Shown: in pieces, positions 52,667-61,964 of the stretch
How the letters are laid out: the number at the start of each line of letters is the position of its first letter
Position numbering within the stretch: position 1 is the stretch's first letter
DNA from: Maribacter algicola
Lineage (GTDB): Bacteria > Bacteroidota > Bacteroidia > Flavobacteriales > Flavobacteriaceae
Direction: 5' to 3'
DNA length: 64,000 nucleotides
Assembly: GCF_003933245.1 (NCBI RefSeq)
Contig: NZ_QUSX01000004.1
Coordinates: 62,001-126,000 of the forward strand
The notes under the pieces: model-generated
Seen by the model: only the letters and a program-made list of their open reading frames with translations
Database searches by the model: none
What the model was told of the DNA's origin: nothing
Position numbers and translations under genes: made by a program

Positions 52667-55123
52667 ATGAGTATGGAAGATTCTAAATTTTCAAATTTTG
52701 ACAATATGTCTTTACAGGGCATCGATCAGGATTCCGAGTTAATTCCGTTGCTTACCGCAGAGGACGAGGAGCAAATGAATAGTGAGGAATTGCCCGAAAC
52801 CTTACCTATTCTACCCCTTAGGAATACGGTTTTGTTTCCCGGTGTCGTAATTCCAATTACCGCCGGAAGGGACAAGTCCATCCAATTGATAAAGGATGCC
52901 AATAACGGTAGTAAAGTGATAGGGGTGGTGTCCCAAAAGGATGAGGAAACGGAAAACCCTGATATCAAGGATATCAATACGTTGGGTACGGTTGCCCGTA
53001 TTTTACGGGTATTGCAGATGCCCGATGGGAATACAACCGTAATTATCCAAGGAAAAAAACGTTTTGAGATTGCCGAAGTATTGACCAAAAAGCCATATAT
53101 CACGGCAACTGTGCGTGAAACCGAGGAAATTAGGCCGGATAAGGGGAGCAGTGAATTTTTGGCGATCATCGATTCCATTAAGGATTTGGCCTTGAGAATC
53201 ATTAGGGACAATCCAAATATTCCTAGTGAAGCTTCTTTCGCCATCAAAAATATACAGAGCGATTCCTTTTTGATAAACTTTGTTTCCTCCAACCTCAATT
53301 TACCAGTAAAGGAGAAACAGGAATTATTGGAAATTGGGAGCTTGCAGGACAGGGCCTTGGCCACCTTAAAATATATGAACATCGAGCTCCAGAAATTGGA
53401 GTTGAAAAATGATATTCAGTCCAAGGTGCGCAGCGATTTGGACCAGCAACAGCGTGAATATTTTCTCCATCAACAGATGAAGACCATCCAAGAGGAACTT
53501 GGCGGGGTTTCCTATGATGAGGAATTGGAGGAAATGCGCGAGCGTGCGAAAAAGAAAAAGTGGGGTAAAAAAGTAAAGGAGCATTTTGAAAAGGAACTTG
53601 CCAAAATGCAGCGAATGAACCCGCAAGTGGCGGAATATTCCATTCAAAGAAACTATCTGGACCTGCTGTTGGATTTGCCATGGAACGAATATTCCAAGGA
53701 CAAGTTCGACTTAAAACGAGCGGAACGTATTCTTAATAGAGACCATTATGGACTGGAGGACGTAAAAAGAAGGATTATCGAGTATCTGGCAGTTTTAAAA
53801 CTGAGAAATGATATGAAATCCCCCATTTTATGTCTATACGGACCTCCCGGTGTGGGTAAAACCTCTTTGGGAAAGTCCATAGCTGAGGCCTTGGGCAGAA
53901 AATATGTACGTATGTCATTGGGAGGTTTAAGGGACGAGGCGGAAATTCGTGGTCATAGAAAGACCTATATAGGTGCCATGCCTGGCCGGATAGTTCAGAG
54001 TCTAAAAAAAGCCGGAACTTCCAATCCAGTATTTATATTGGATGAAATTGACAAATTGTCCAATAGTCATCAGGGTGATCCCTCTTCAGCAATGCTCGAG
54101 GTTTTGGATCCTGAACAGAACAACGATTTTTATGATAACTTCCTGGAAATGGGCTATGATCTATCCAAGGTGATGTTCGTGGCTACAGCGAACAACCTGG
54201 GTAATATACAGCCCGCTTTAAGGGATCGAATGGAAATTATCAATGTTAGCGGTTATACCATAGAGGAAAAGGTGGAAATAGCAAAAAGACATTTGCTGCC
54301 CAAACAATTGGAGGAGCATGGTTTGAACTCGACCCACTTGAAAATTGGAAAACCCCAGTTGGAAAAAATTGTTGAAGGTTATACCAGGGAATCCGGTGTG
54401 CGCTCTTTGGAGAAGCAAATCGCAAAAATGGTTCGCTATGCCGCAAAATCCATTGCCACGGAAGAAGAATACAATGTGAAGATTAGCAATGCGGATGTGG
54501 AAGAAGTTTTGGGTGCGCCAAAAATGGAACGCAGCAAATATGAGAACAATGAAGTGGCCGGTGTGGTTACCGGTTTGGCCTGGACCAGTGTTGGTGGAGA
54601 TATCCTCTTTATAGAATCCATATTGTCACAAGGAAAGGGCAATTTAAGTATTACGGGTAATCTAGGTAAGGTGATGAAGGAATCGGCCACCATTGCCATG
54701 GAATATATTAAATCCAATGCCCAAAGGTTTGGTATAGACCCCTCTATTTTTGAGAAGTATAACGTACATATTCATGTGCCGGAAGGTGCCACTCCAAAGG
54801 ACGGCCCCAGTGCGGGTATCACCATGTTGACTTCCTTGGTCTCCCTTTTTACACAAAAAAGGATTAAGAAGAGTTTGGCCATGACCGGGGAGATTACACT
54901 GCGAGGTAAAGTGTTACCGGTAGGTGGAATCAAAGAAAAAATTCTTGCGGCAAAAAGGGCGCGTATAAAGGAAATAATTCTTTGTGCCGATAATGAAAGG
55001 GATGTCAAAGAAATCAAGGAATCCTATCTAAAGGGACTGAAATTTCACTACGTGACAGAGATGTCCGAAGTAATCGATATTGCAATTACGAATCAAAAAG
55101 TAAAGGACGCCAAAAAGCTGTAG
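52667..55123 (+). CDS. lon: ATP-dependent Lon protease
   Basis: Cytoplasmic AAA+ protease that degrades misfolded and regulatory proteins. The 818-residue chain has the N-terminal LON domain ([20 protein letters not shown]), a coiled region, and the AAA+ module with Walker [15 protein letters not shown], Walker [15 protein letters not shown] and arginine-finger side [18 protein letters not shown]. The protease domain holds the catalytic Ser in [16 protein letters not shown] and the Lys in [13 protein letters not shown]. Two ATGs (52667 and 52673) are possible. The cmk gene starts 26 bp downstream, so both are probably co-transcribed. Confidence 0.98.
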   Translation: MSMEDSKFSNFDNMSLQGIDQDSELIPLLTAEDEEQMNSEELPETLPILPLRNTVLFPGVVIPITAGRDKSIQLIKDANNGSKVIGVVSQKDEETENPDIKDINTLGTVARILRVLQMPDGNTTVIIQGKKRFEIAEVLTKKPYITATVRETEEIRPDKGSSEFLAIIDSIKDLALRIIRDNPNIPSEASFAIKNIQSDSFLINFVSSNLNLPVKEKQELLEIGSLQDRALATLKYMNIELQKLELKNDIQSKVRSDLDQQQREYFLHQQMKTIQEELGGVSYDEELEEMRERAKKKKWGKKVKEHFEKELAKMQRMNPQVAEYSIQRNYLDLLLDLPWNEYSKDKFDLKRAERILNRDHYGLEDVKRRIIEYLAVLKLRNDMKSPILCLYGPPGVGKTSLGKSIAEALGRKYVRMSLGGLRDEAEIRGHRKTYIGAMPGRIVQSLKKAGTSNPVFILDEIDKLSNSHQGDPSSAMLEVLDPEQNNDFYDNFLEMGYDLSKVMFVATANNLGNIQPALRDRMEIINVSGYTIEEKVEIAKRHLLPKQLEEHGLNSTHLKIGKPQLEKIVEGYTRESGVRSLEKQIAKMVRYAAKSIATEEEYNVKISNADVEEVLGAPKMERSKYENNEVAGVVTGLAWTSVGGDILFIESILSQGKGNLSITGNLGKVMKESATIAMEYIKSNAQRFGIDPSIFEKYNVHIHVPEGATPKDGPSAGITMLTSLVSLFTQKRIKKSLAMTGEITLRGKVLPVGGIKEKILAAKRARIKEIILCADNERDVKEIKESYLKGLKFHYVTEMSEVIDIAITNQKVKDAKKL

Positions 55124-55149
55124 CGGGTTTTTTCTACTATATTTATAAA

Positions 55150-55845
55150 ATGAATAAGATTACCATAGCTATAGATGGATTTTCTTCAACGGGTAAAAGC
55201 ACCTTGGCGAAACAGCTGGCCAAAAAACTGGAATACGTGTATGTAGATACAGGGGCCATGTATAGGGCCGTAACCTTGTACGCCATGCAAAACGGCTTTG
55301 TGAATGAGGGCCATGTTGACACGAAAGGACTGCTAAATGATTTGGACAAGATTCAATTAAAATTCGTGTTCAATTCGGATATGGGCTTTGCTGAAATGTT
55401 TTTAAACGGTAAGAATGTGGAAAGGGAAATCCGCACCTTGGATGTTTCCAAAAATGTAAGTCAAGTTGCCGAAATTAAGGAAGTGAGGTCAAAATTGGTT
55501 TCCCTGCAGCAGGATATGGGTAAGGACAAGGGGGTGGTCATGGACGGTAGGGATATTGGGACCGTTGTTTTTCCCAATGCGGAACTCAAAATATTCATGA
55601 CTGCCAGTCCGGAAAAAAGGGCGGTAAGGCGTTACAAGGAACTGTTGGATAGGGGCGAGGTTGTAAAGTATGAGGATATTCTGGAAAACGTTCAAAAAAG
55701 GGACTATATAGATTCCCATAGGGAAAACTCCCCCCTAACCAAGGCAAAGAATGCTATAGAGTTTGATAATAGCGATATGGGGCTAGAACAGCAATTTGAG
55801 CGTATCTATGAACATACGCTTAGGGTCATTGAAAAAAATAAATAA
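55150..55845 (+). CDS. cmk: Cytidylate kinase
   Basis: Phosphorylates CMP and dCMP with ATP. The 231-residue protein begins MNKITIAIDGFSSTGKST, a P-loop with the family variant GFSSTGKST, then DTGAMYRAVTLYAMQNGF, the NMP-binding insert, and the conserved MDGRDIGTVVFPNAELKIF. The end holds RDYIDSHRENSPLTKAKNAI with nucleotide-contact residues. It follows lon by 26 bp and ends at a strong bidirectional terminator. Position next to rpsA, with one convergent gene between, recalls the cmk-rpsA linkage found in many bacteria. Confidence 0.97.
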   Translation: MNKITIAIDGFSSTGKSTLAKQLAKKLEYVYVDTGAMYRAVTLYAMQNGFVNEGHVDTKGLLNDLDKIQLKFVFNSDMGFAEMFLNGKNVEREIRTLDVSKNVSQVAEIKEVRSKLVSLQQDMGKDKGVVMDGRDIGTVVFPNAELKIFMTASPEKRAVRRYKELLDRGEVVKYEDILENVQKRDYIDSHRENSPLTKAKNAIEFDNSDMGLEQQFERIYEHTLRVIEKNK

Positions 55846-55877
55846 AAAAACCGTCGGATTTTCCGACGGTTTTTTTC
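55844..55877. terminator. Bidirectional terminator, cmk / LysM gene
   Basis: An 8-bp GC-rich stem, CCGTCGGA with TCCGACGG, loop TTT, with a 7-nt A run on the left and an 8-nt T run on the right. It can end both convergent genes. Confidence 0.93.
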
Positions 55878-55892
55878 TTCAAGGATACATCC

Positions 55893-56273
55893 TTATAAAT
55901 TTGGGATAACCAATACCTGATCTGGATGTATTAGGTCCGGATTTTTCAAAATACCGGTATTGGCTTCGAAAATTTGCTTGTATTTCATGGGGTCCCCGTA
56001 GTAATGTTTAGCGATTTTACTAAGAGATTCTCCGCTTTTTACAGTATGCCTATGATAAACTGAATCGTCCTCAACGGTAATGTTCGCTTTTATATCGGAA
56101 GGACTTTCTCCACCTATTTCCTTGATTTTGTCCCAAATAATGTTTTTCTCATATTGGGTATTTGCCATTCCTTTTACCTTTAGGATATCACCTTCAACGG
56201 TTACATTTCCATCTTTGATACCAAGTTGTTCACCTAGGTCCAAAACGGGTTGATACTTTGCCTTTACGCTCAT
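55893..56273 (-). CDS. BON-like and LysM domain protein (Kbp/YgaU type)
   Basis: A 126-residue protein without signal peptide. The first part (KDGNVTVEGDILKVKGMANT, about 18-65) is a BON-like domain; the C-terminal LysM domain is HTVKSGESLSKIAKHYYGDP, then KYKQIFEANTGILKNPDLIH and PDQVLVIPNL. This arrangement and length match YgaU/Kbp of E. coli, a cytoplasmic potassium-binding protein, and a matching function is a good hypothesis. It is a single gene convergent with cmk and divergent from rpsA. Confidence 0.88.
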   Translation of the reverse strand: MSVKAKYQPVLDLGEQLGIKDGNVTVEGDILKVKGMANTQYEKNIIWDKIKEIGGESPSDIKANITVEDDSVYHRHTVKSGESLSKIAKHYYGDPMKYKQIFEANTGILKNPDLIHPDQVLVIPNL

Positions 56274-56370
56274 AATTTAATTCAATTTAACGGTTAATAT
56301 TTATGCAGTGAAGGTAAGGATTATTGTGTAAAACCCTCCCATATTCAAAAAATTCTATTCCCGGTGGATT

Positions 56371-56385
56371 TGTTGAACTTCAACA
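56371..56385. repeat. Perfect inverted repeat next to the rpsA promoter
   Basis: TGTTGAA-C-TTCAACA, 7-bp arms around one base, ends 3 bp before the -33 box of the rpsA promoter. It could be an operator; it is too short and lacks a T run to be a terminator. Confidence 0.45.
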
Positions 56386-56386
56386 T

Positions 56387-56418
56387 ATTGTGTGATAAGG
56401 AATTTAATTGTATTTTTG
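56387..56418 (+). promoter_or_regulatory. Promoter of rpsA
   Basis: ATTG at 56387-56390, a 20-bp spacer, and TATTTTTG at 56411-56418, close to the Bacteroidota consensus. It predicts a leader of about 115 nt before the ATG at 56540, which carries two tiny reading frames (56485-56499 and 56514-56531). Confidence 0.6.
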
Positions 56419-56539
56419 CACTCCTTTTTTCAGCAAGTGAATCAAGATAGAAAAAAGACTAAAAATAGATAAATAATAACTTTCATGACCATTGCTTAAA
56501 TCTTGATTGGGTTATGAAATACAAATTTTAAATCAGCAA

Positions 56540-58384
56540 ATGGCTGAAGAAAAAACAACAGCGGAAGTAGAAGAAACTACAGAAGCTACTACACAAGAAG
56601 CTGCACAGGAAACCCCTAAGCAGGACCCACAGGAGTTTTTGGAAAATTTCAACTGGGAAAAGTACGAGCAAGGAATCGAACGAGTAGATGATTCCAAGCT
56701 AAAGGAATTTGAAGAATTGGTTGCCGAAAATTTCGTGGATACTGCCGATGAGGAAGTAGTGGAAGGAACGGTAGTGTATTTGACAGATAGAGAGGCAATT
56801 ATCGATATCAATGCCAAGTCTGAAGGCGTAATCTCCTTGAACGAGTTTCGTTACAACCCTAATTTAAAGGTTGGTGACAAGGTTGAGGTGTTGATCGATA
56901 TCCGTGAGGACAAAAGCGGACAGTTAGTTTTGTCTCACAGAAAGGCACGTACCATCAAAGCTTGGGATAGGGTAAATGCAGCTCATGACAAGGAAGAAAT
57001 CGTATCCGGTTTTGTTAAGTGCAGAACTAAAGGAGGTATGATTGTGGATGTATTCGGTATTGAGGCGTTCTTGCCAGGTTCACAAATAGACGTGAAGCCT
57101 ATCAGGGACTACGATCAATACGTAAACAAAACAATGGAATTCAAAGTTGTTAAAATCAACCACGAGTTCAAAAACGTTGTTGTTTCGCACAAAGCACTTA
57201 TTGAAGCGGACATCGAGGAACAGAAAAAAGAAATCATCAGCCAGTTAGAGAAAGGACAGGTATTGGAAGGCGTTGTTAAGAACATTACTTCCTACGGTGT
57301 CTTTATCGACCTTGGTGGTGTTGACGGACTTGTTCATATTACGGACCTTTCTTGGAGTAGGATCAACCACCCGAACGAGGTTGTTGAACTTGACCAGAAA
57401 TTGAACGTTGTTATTCTTGATTTTGATGAGAATAAATCCAGAATCCAACTAGGTCTTAAGCAATTGGAAAAACATCCTTGGGAGGCCCTAAGTGATGAAA
57501 TTAAGGTTGGCGATAAGGTTAAAGGTAAAGTGGTTGTTATTGCAGACTACGGCGCCTTTATAGAAGTTGTTGAAGGTGTTGAAGGTTTGATCCACGTTTC
57601 TGAAATGTCTTGGTCCACACACTTACGTTCCGCTCAGGATTTCGTAAAAGTTGGGGATGAGGTTGAGGCAGTTGTATTGACATTGGATAGGGAGGATCGT
57701 AAGATGTCCCTTGGTATCAAGCAATTGACGCCAGACCCTTGGACAGATATCACTTCTAAATATCCGGTAGGTTCCAGACATAAAGGTATCGTTCGTAATT
57801 TTACCAACTTTGGCGTTTTTGTTGAGTTGGAAGAAGGTATCGACGGTCTTATCTATATTTCCGATTTATCTTGGACCAAGAAAATCAAACATCCATCTGA
57901 GTTCACCAACGTAGGTGATACCTTAGAGGTAGAGGTGTTGGAATTGGATGTGGAAGGACGTAAGTTGAGTTTGGGTCACAAACAGACCACTGAAAATCCA
58001 TGGGATAAATATGAGGAGGAGTTCGCTGTTGGAACCGTCCACAAAGCAACTATCGCCGATGTAGTGGACAAAGGTGCTACCATAGACTTTAATGAGGATA
58101 TCACCGCCTTTATTCCACAGCGTCACCTTGAAAAGGAAGATGGTAAAAAACTAGGACGAGGCGATGAGGCTGAATTCAAGATCATTGAGTTCAATAAGGA
58201 CTTCAAGCGAGTTGTAGCTAGTCATACCGCTATCTTCAGGGAAGAGGAACAACGCAATGTAAAAGCGGCAGCACAAAGACAGGCTGTTGCGGCAGATGAG
58301 GCAAAACCGACCCTTGGGGATGCCAACGATGCCTTGCAAGCGTTAAAGGATAAAATGGAAGCGGATTCCAAAAAGAAGAAGTAA
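56540..58384 (+). CDS. rpsA: 30S ribosomal protein S1
   Basis: S1 binds mRNA on the small ribosomal subunit. The ATG giving MAEEKTTAEVEETTEA is chosen; a longer frame from a TTG at 56507 has no support. After an acidic, Thr-rich N-terminus of about 60 residues, six S1 repeats can be traced, for example EEVVEGTVVYLTDREAIIDI, KGQVLEGVVKNITSYGVFID, VGDKVKGKVVVIADYGAFIE and VGSRHKGIVRNFTNFGVFVE. The end is a Lys-rich tail. The acidic N-terminal extension is typical of Bacteroidota S1. A terminator follows 27 bp after the stop. Confidence 0.97.
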   Translation: MAEEKTTAEVEETTEATTQEAAQETPKQDPQEFLENFNWEKYEQGIERVDDSKLKEFEELVAENFVDTADEEVVEGTVVYLTDREAIIDINAKSEGVISLNEFRYNPNLKVGDKVEVLIDIREDKSGQLVLSHRKARTIKAWDRVNAAHDKEEIVSGFVKCRTKGGMIVDVFGIEAFLPGSQIDVKPIRDYDQYVNKTMEFKVVKINHEFKNVVVSHKALIEADIEEQKKEIISQLEKGQVLEGVVKNITSYGVFIDLGGVDGLVHITDLSWSRINHPNEVVELDQKLNVVILDFDENKSRIQLGLKQLEKHPWEALSDEIKVGDKVKGKVVVIADYGAFIEVVEGVEGLIHVSEMSWSTHLRSAQDFVKVGDEVEAVVLTLDREDRKMSLGIKQLTPDPWTDITSKYPVGSRHKGIVRNFTNFGVFVELEEGIDGLIYISDLSWTKKIKHPSEFTNVGDTLEVEVLELDVEGRKLSLGHKQTTENPWDKYEEEFAVGTVHKATIADVVDKGATIDFNEDITAFIPQRHLEKEDGKKLGRGDEAEFKIIEFNKDFKRVVASHTAIFREEEQRNVKAAAQRQAVAADEAKPTLGDANDALQALKDKMEADSKKKK

Positions 58385-58411
58385 CTATTTTCTTTAGAAT
58401 TTAAACTTTAT

Positions 58412-58443
58412 AAAACCTTGACCATTTGGTCAAGGTTTTTTTT
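58412..58443 (+). terminator. Rho-independent terminator of rpsA
   Basis: A 12-bp perfect stem, AAAACCTTGACC with GGTCAAGGTTTT, loop ATTT, followed by more T. It lies 27 bp after the stop and could also serve the convergent plug protein. Confidence 0.92.
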
Positions 58444-58491
58444 CACTCTCTTTTTTAGGTTAGCTAAATCTGTTACTTAAATAGGTTTTGG

Positions 58492-61026
58492 TTACTCATT
58501 GACCACCTCAATATCATAAAGTCCAGCCATGGGCCTTCCATCCTCTGTAATGCCTTCCACCCTTACCTGGAACATTCCGGTTTTGTCCCCTGTAAAGAAG
58601 TCCACACTGGATAGTCCTGCATTACTAAAGGTCAAATCAGGGTTCCAAAACAGTGTTGTACGATAATCAGGTTTTCTTGGGTCCCCTTCGTAATAGTCAG
58701 GGACATAGAATTCCCTCGTTTTATTAAAGCCAGGGACCATAAACGATACCACACCAGGGTATTGTTCCTGTGCGACTAACTCTTCATAGGATTTGTTCGT
58801 GTAAATGCCAATGACCCCGTTTGCTCCTCTGGATCCAAAAAAGGCGAGATCAGGCCCTTTGACCACATCTATAAATTCTATTTCTATTGCCCTTAATTGT
58901 TGAAGAAAGTCCACAGTTGAGGTAGTACCATTTACCAGAATCAAGGGATCTCCACCTGCGAAAATGGTATTCCTAGTACCCATTATTCTTATTTGTTGCA
59001 TTGGATAAGAACCAGTTACATAAACTCCCGCAACTCTATTCAATAAATCTATGGCACTCATTGCTTCGTTCCCTAGTACATCTTCCCTGAAAAGCCGACT
59101 TGAAAATGGACCTGTGGTCATTCTGGCTGTAGGATTCGAATTGGTCGCCATTTGGTGTCTGGTCAACCTTTTGTCCTTATCGGTGACCGTTACCTCTTCC
59201 AATTGGGTCACACCGACCGGGTCGTACATATAGTCCGTAACCTTTCTTTGGTATTCTTCCTTGGCGTATTCCCTTAATAGTTGAATCGTGTTTTGGGCCT
59301 GTTGCCCCTTTGTGGTTGTGGCCACCCTTGGCCATTGTTCCTCTAGGGCAATGGAAAAATTACTTTTTTTCGAGTCCCATTTAGCAAGGGAATCATGTGC
59401 CTCTACTGTGGCCTCCAGGCTATCCGTAAAATAAAAGGGCCCAAAGGAGAATTGGCCTTTCTCAGTTGTTTTTTGCTTTGAATTGATCAGATCAACCCCG
59501 TACAAATTCAGGGTAACGGATGTCTCCTTTGGCCTATTCGGCAGATTGAACTTAGTGGTCTTTCCCCGTACCATGATACCTTTTTCCGGGGAAATTTTTG
59601 GCAACCGCGCCAAACTGTCCGAAAGCATGTCCTTCCAAACGAACCTTCGCCAACCCCGGGTAAGCATCAAGGCGTCCAACAAAAACTTACGGTGCTTGGA
59701 ACCGTCCTCGAAGAAAAATTCGGGATCGGCTATCCTTCCCCCTAGATCCGAATTGAGGAGCAGCCAACTTTTAAATGAGTTGGCATGGCTTTGGTCAATG
59801 CCATTTTTGGAAACGACACCCACGGAGAAATCCCCTTTCAACGGGCTGCCGTCGGCATCGGTCAGTACCACGGCGAGATTCACCTTTTCCCTTTTCCCAT
59901 AGACTTTGGCCGGAGCGGAGAAAGCCATTTGAGCATCGTTTTTTGGATCGTCTATAAATACCAAACGTTCCGCCAGCGGTTCCCCATTGGATGCAAACAA
60001 GGTAAAGTGCGCCACGCCATCTTTCAACTCACTCGTAAAAATCTTTGTGGCATAGGACGATTTATCCGAAGGCTCCCCGATTCTCTTGAAAATGAGATCG
60101 CCGCGCAGATGGCCTACCAAAAGAGTACCTTCCAAAGTACGGTCAGGGCTACTGGCCACTTGGACCAAGATGTGGTCCTCCCTGTTTTGGAGATTTAATA
60201 GATACCCGGAGGAAACCGACTCAGGCAATGGGTAGGCATATTCCTTGCAATCCACGGTAAAATTGGCGCGGTATTTTCTGCCTTCCCTTGGGATGAACCG
60301 AACCCTTCCCAAACCGAATTCATGGGACTCAAAGCTTGTTACTATTTCATCTTCGGAACTTATGATGTCACCTTTCAGGGCAACACCGTTTCCGTTATCG
60401 TCCAAAACCTCGATACCAATAGTTCCTGGAAGTTCTGAGACCAAATCGCCTCCCTCGGGATAAAACTTGATTTTTGGGATTCCGGAAACGGATTGAGGCG
60501 TAGTGGCCCCAAATCCTTCTAAGGACCTATATGGCATTGAGCCGTCCAAACTTGATCCTTGCTCCAGTTTTTGAACCAAAATGGGAATCCTTTTTTGGTA
60601 TATCAAAGGTTCCTCCTCATTGAGCATATATTTAGTGTAGGTTCGTAAGGTGTAGGTTCCCTGGGGGATTTTCTCGTCTATTTGAATATCCCCTGCAACG
60701 CTCTTGTCATTCGCGAACAACTTTCGCTGGGCCACAACACTATCACGGTCATTTACCAGGTCAACGTAGATAACCTTGCTTTTACTTGAAACGTCGTGTG
60801 TTATCCCATCAAGAAGATAGGTCTTGAACCATATGGTATCGCCATTGGTGTAAACGTCCTTGTCCGTATGGAGGTAGGTTTTTTCCGGGGCTCGATTCTG
60901 CCTATAGTCAACGAGCCTGGTCTTTATTTTTTCCAGCAAAACATACTCTTGGGAAAGTTCCGAATAGGACTGGACCAAAAAAATGGTTAGGAGGCCTAAA
61001 ACAATCGAAGGGACAATTTTTTTCAT
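58492..61026 (-). CDS. Exported MG2-like and TonB-plug protein without a barrel
   Basis: An 844-residue secreted protein from the ATG giving MKKIVPSIVLGLLTIFLVQS, a signal peptide; a 29-residue longer frame is not supported. Near the N-terminus is a macroglobulin MG2-like domain (YLHTDKDVYTNGDTIWFKTY), followed by further beta domains (about 190-560). Residues 650-760 form a TonB-dependent receptor plug (AIDLLNRVAGVYVTG, GDPLILVNGTTSTVDFLQQL, IEFIDVVKGPDLAFFGSRGA, NGVIGIYT). No 22-stranded barrel follows: only about 90 residues remain. Such proteins are frequent in Bacteroidota, often near SusC-like systems, but the role is unclear. It is a lone gene here. Confidence 0.87.
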   Translation of the reverse strand: MKKIVPSIVLGLLTIFLVQSYSELSQEYVLLEKIKTRLVDYRQNRAPEKTYLHTDKDVYTNGDTIWFKTYLLDGITHDVSSKSKVIYVDLVNDRDSVVAQRKLFANDKSVAGDIQIDEKIPQGTYTLRTYTKYMLNEEEPLIYQKRIPILVQKLEQGSSLDGSMPYRSLEGFGATTPQSVSGIPKIKFYPEGGDLVSELPGTIGIEVLDDNGNGVALKGDIISSEDEIVTSFESHEFGLGRVRFIPREGRKYRANFTVDCKEYAYPLPESVSSGYLLNLQNREDHILVQVASSPDRTLEGTLLVGHLRGDLIFKRIGEPSDKSSYATKIFTSELKDGVAHFTLFASNGEPLAERLVFIDDPKNDAQMAFSAPAKVYGKREKVNLAVVLTDADGSPLKGDFSVGVVSKNGIDQSHANSFKSWLLLNSDLGGRIADPEFFFEDGSKHRKFLLDALMLTRGWRRFVWKDMLSDSLARLPKISPEKGIMVRGKTTKFNLPNRPKETSVTLNLYGVDLINSKQKTTEKGQFSFGPFYFTDSLEATVEAHDSLAKWDSKKSNFSIALEEQWPRVATTTKGQQAQNTIQLLREYAKEEYQRKVTDYMYDPVGVTQLEEVTVTDKDKRLTRHQMATNSNPTARMTTGPFSSRLFREDVLGNEAMSAIDLLNRVAGVYVTGSYPMQQIRIMGTRNTIFAGGDPLILVNGTTSTVDFLQQLRAIEIEFIDVVKGPDLAFFGSRGANGVIGIYTNKSYEELVAQEQYPGVVSFMVPGFNKTREFYVPDYYEGDPRKPDYRTTLFWNPDLTFSNAGLSSVDFFTGDKTGMFQVRVEGITEDGRPMAGLYDIEVVNE

Positions 61027-61384
61027 AATGCTTGAATTTGTTGTTTTTAATCGATCAAGCCTTGCTGCCCGATGATGTAGTTTTGCTAAAAAACCTTTGG
61101 GGGTCATCATCAATGGCCATGGCCTATTTCATAGTATTGGATGAGATTGACGATTAACAAATTATAAATTTATAGGATGTTTTATTTGCATTTTAACAAG
61201 ATTTTTACTAAAAATATCAACTTTCTTATTTCCAACAGGCAGAAAGATTGATTGCCATTTTCATTTCACATAATCATTATCAAATTCAGGGTTTAGTATT
61301 TTTAGTTTCGCTTTTCTAGCTTAAAATGGGTCACCACGGAAAATTGAACAAAAATTGTTGTCTGACTATTTGAAGTTTATTCCC
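61027..61384. other. Divergent intergenic region, plug protein / pyrR
   Basis: About 390 bp up to the pyrR start. AT-rich, with the pyrR promoter at its right end. No attenuator-like hairpin with a T run, coding frame or RNA gene is visible. Confidence 0.5.
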
Positions 61385-61392
61385 TATTTTTG
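61361..61392 (+). promoter_or_regulatory. Candidate promoter of the pyrR operon
   Basis: TCTG at 61361-61364, 20 bp, then TATTTTTG at 61385-61392, an exact -7 match. The predicted leader to the ATG at 61420 is only about 20 nt, too short for a PyrR-dependent attenuator. Confidence 0.55.
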
Positions 61393-61419
61393 TCGAGTTC
61401 AAAGCACGACTTACGAACT

Positions 61420-61959
61420 ATGGGTCAAAAAGTCTTACTCTCTTCCAAGGAAATAAATATCATCCTACATCGTTTGGCCTGTCAACTGCTTGAAAATCAC
61501 GAAGATTTTAAGGATACGGTACTCATTGGGATACAACCCAGGGGAATTTATGTTGCTGAAAGACTGGTTAAAATTCTATTGGAAGAGTATAAGGTGAAGC
61601 ACATAGATTTAGGTTTTTTGGATATTACCTTTTATCGAGACGATTTTAGGAGGGGCGAAAAAACCTTGGAGGCGACCAAGACGAAAATCAATTTTTTGGT
61701 AGAGGATAAAAAAGTGGTTCTAATTGATGATGTGCTGTATACTGGCCGTAGTATCAATGCAGCGTTAACGGCCCTGCAATCCTTTGGAAGACCTAGGGAA
61801 GTTGAGCTCTTGACCCTAATTGATAGAAGGTTCAGCAGACATCTTCCCATACAGCCAAATTATAGGGGAAGACAGGTGGATGCCATAGACAACGAGAAGG
61901 TAAAAGTGATGTGGGAAGAAAATGACGGGGAGGATATAATTTATTTGATAAATAGGTAA
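61420..61959 (+). CDS. pyrR: PyrR-type bifunctional regulator / uracil phosphoribosyltransferase
   Basis: A 179-residue type I phosphoribosyltransferase. The ATG giving MGQKVLLSSKEINIILHRLA is used because a TTG 10 codons upstream falls in the promoter. Present are LIGIQPRGIYVAERLV, DITFYRDDFRR and the PRPP-binding loop VVLIDDVLYTGRSINAAL; the end (VEVELLTLIDRRFSRHLPIQ-like) matches PyrR. In Firmicutes PyrR binds mRNA of the pyr operon and causes attenuation, and it also makes UMP from uracil. In this operon pyrB follows 5 bp downstream. Because the leader is short, regulation by attenuation at this site is doubtful. Confidence 0.95.
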   Translation: MGQKVLLSSKEINIILHRLACQLLENHEDFKDTVLIGIQPRGIYVAERLVKILLEEYKVKHIDLGFLDITFYRDDFRRGEKTLEATKTKINFLVEDKKVVLIDDVLYTGRSINAALTALQSFGRPREVELLTLIDRRFSRHLPIQPNYRGRQVDAIDNEKVKVMWEENDGEDIIYLINR

Positions 61960-61964
61960 TACAA

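Noticed and set aside
58444-58491. Possible continuation of the plug protein into a barrel
   Set aside because: Less than 50 bp lies between the stop and the rpsA terminator, so no barrel can be encoded there.
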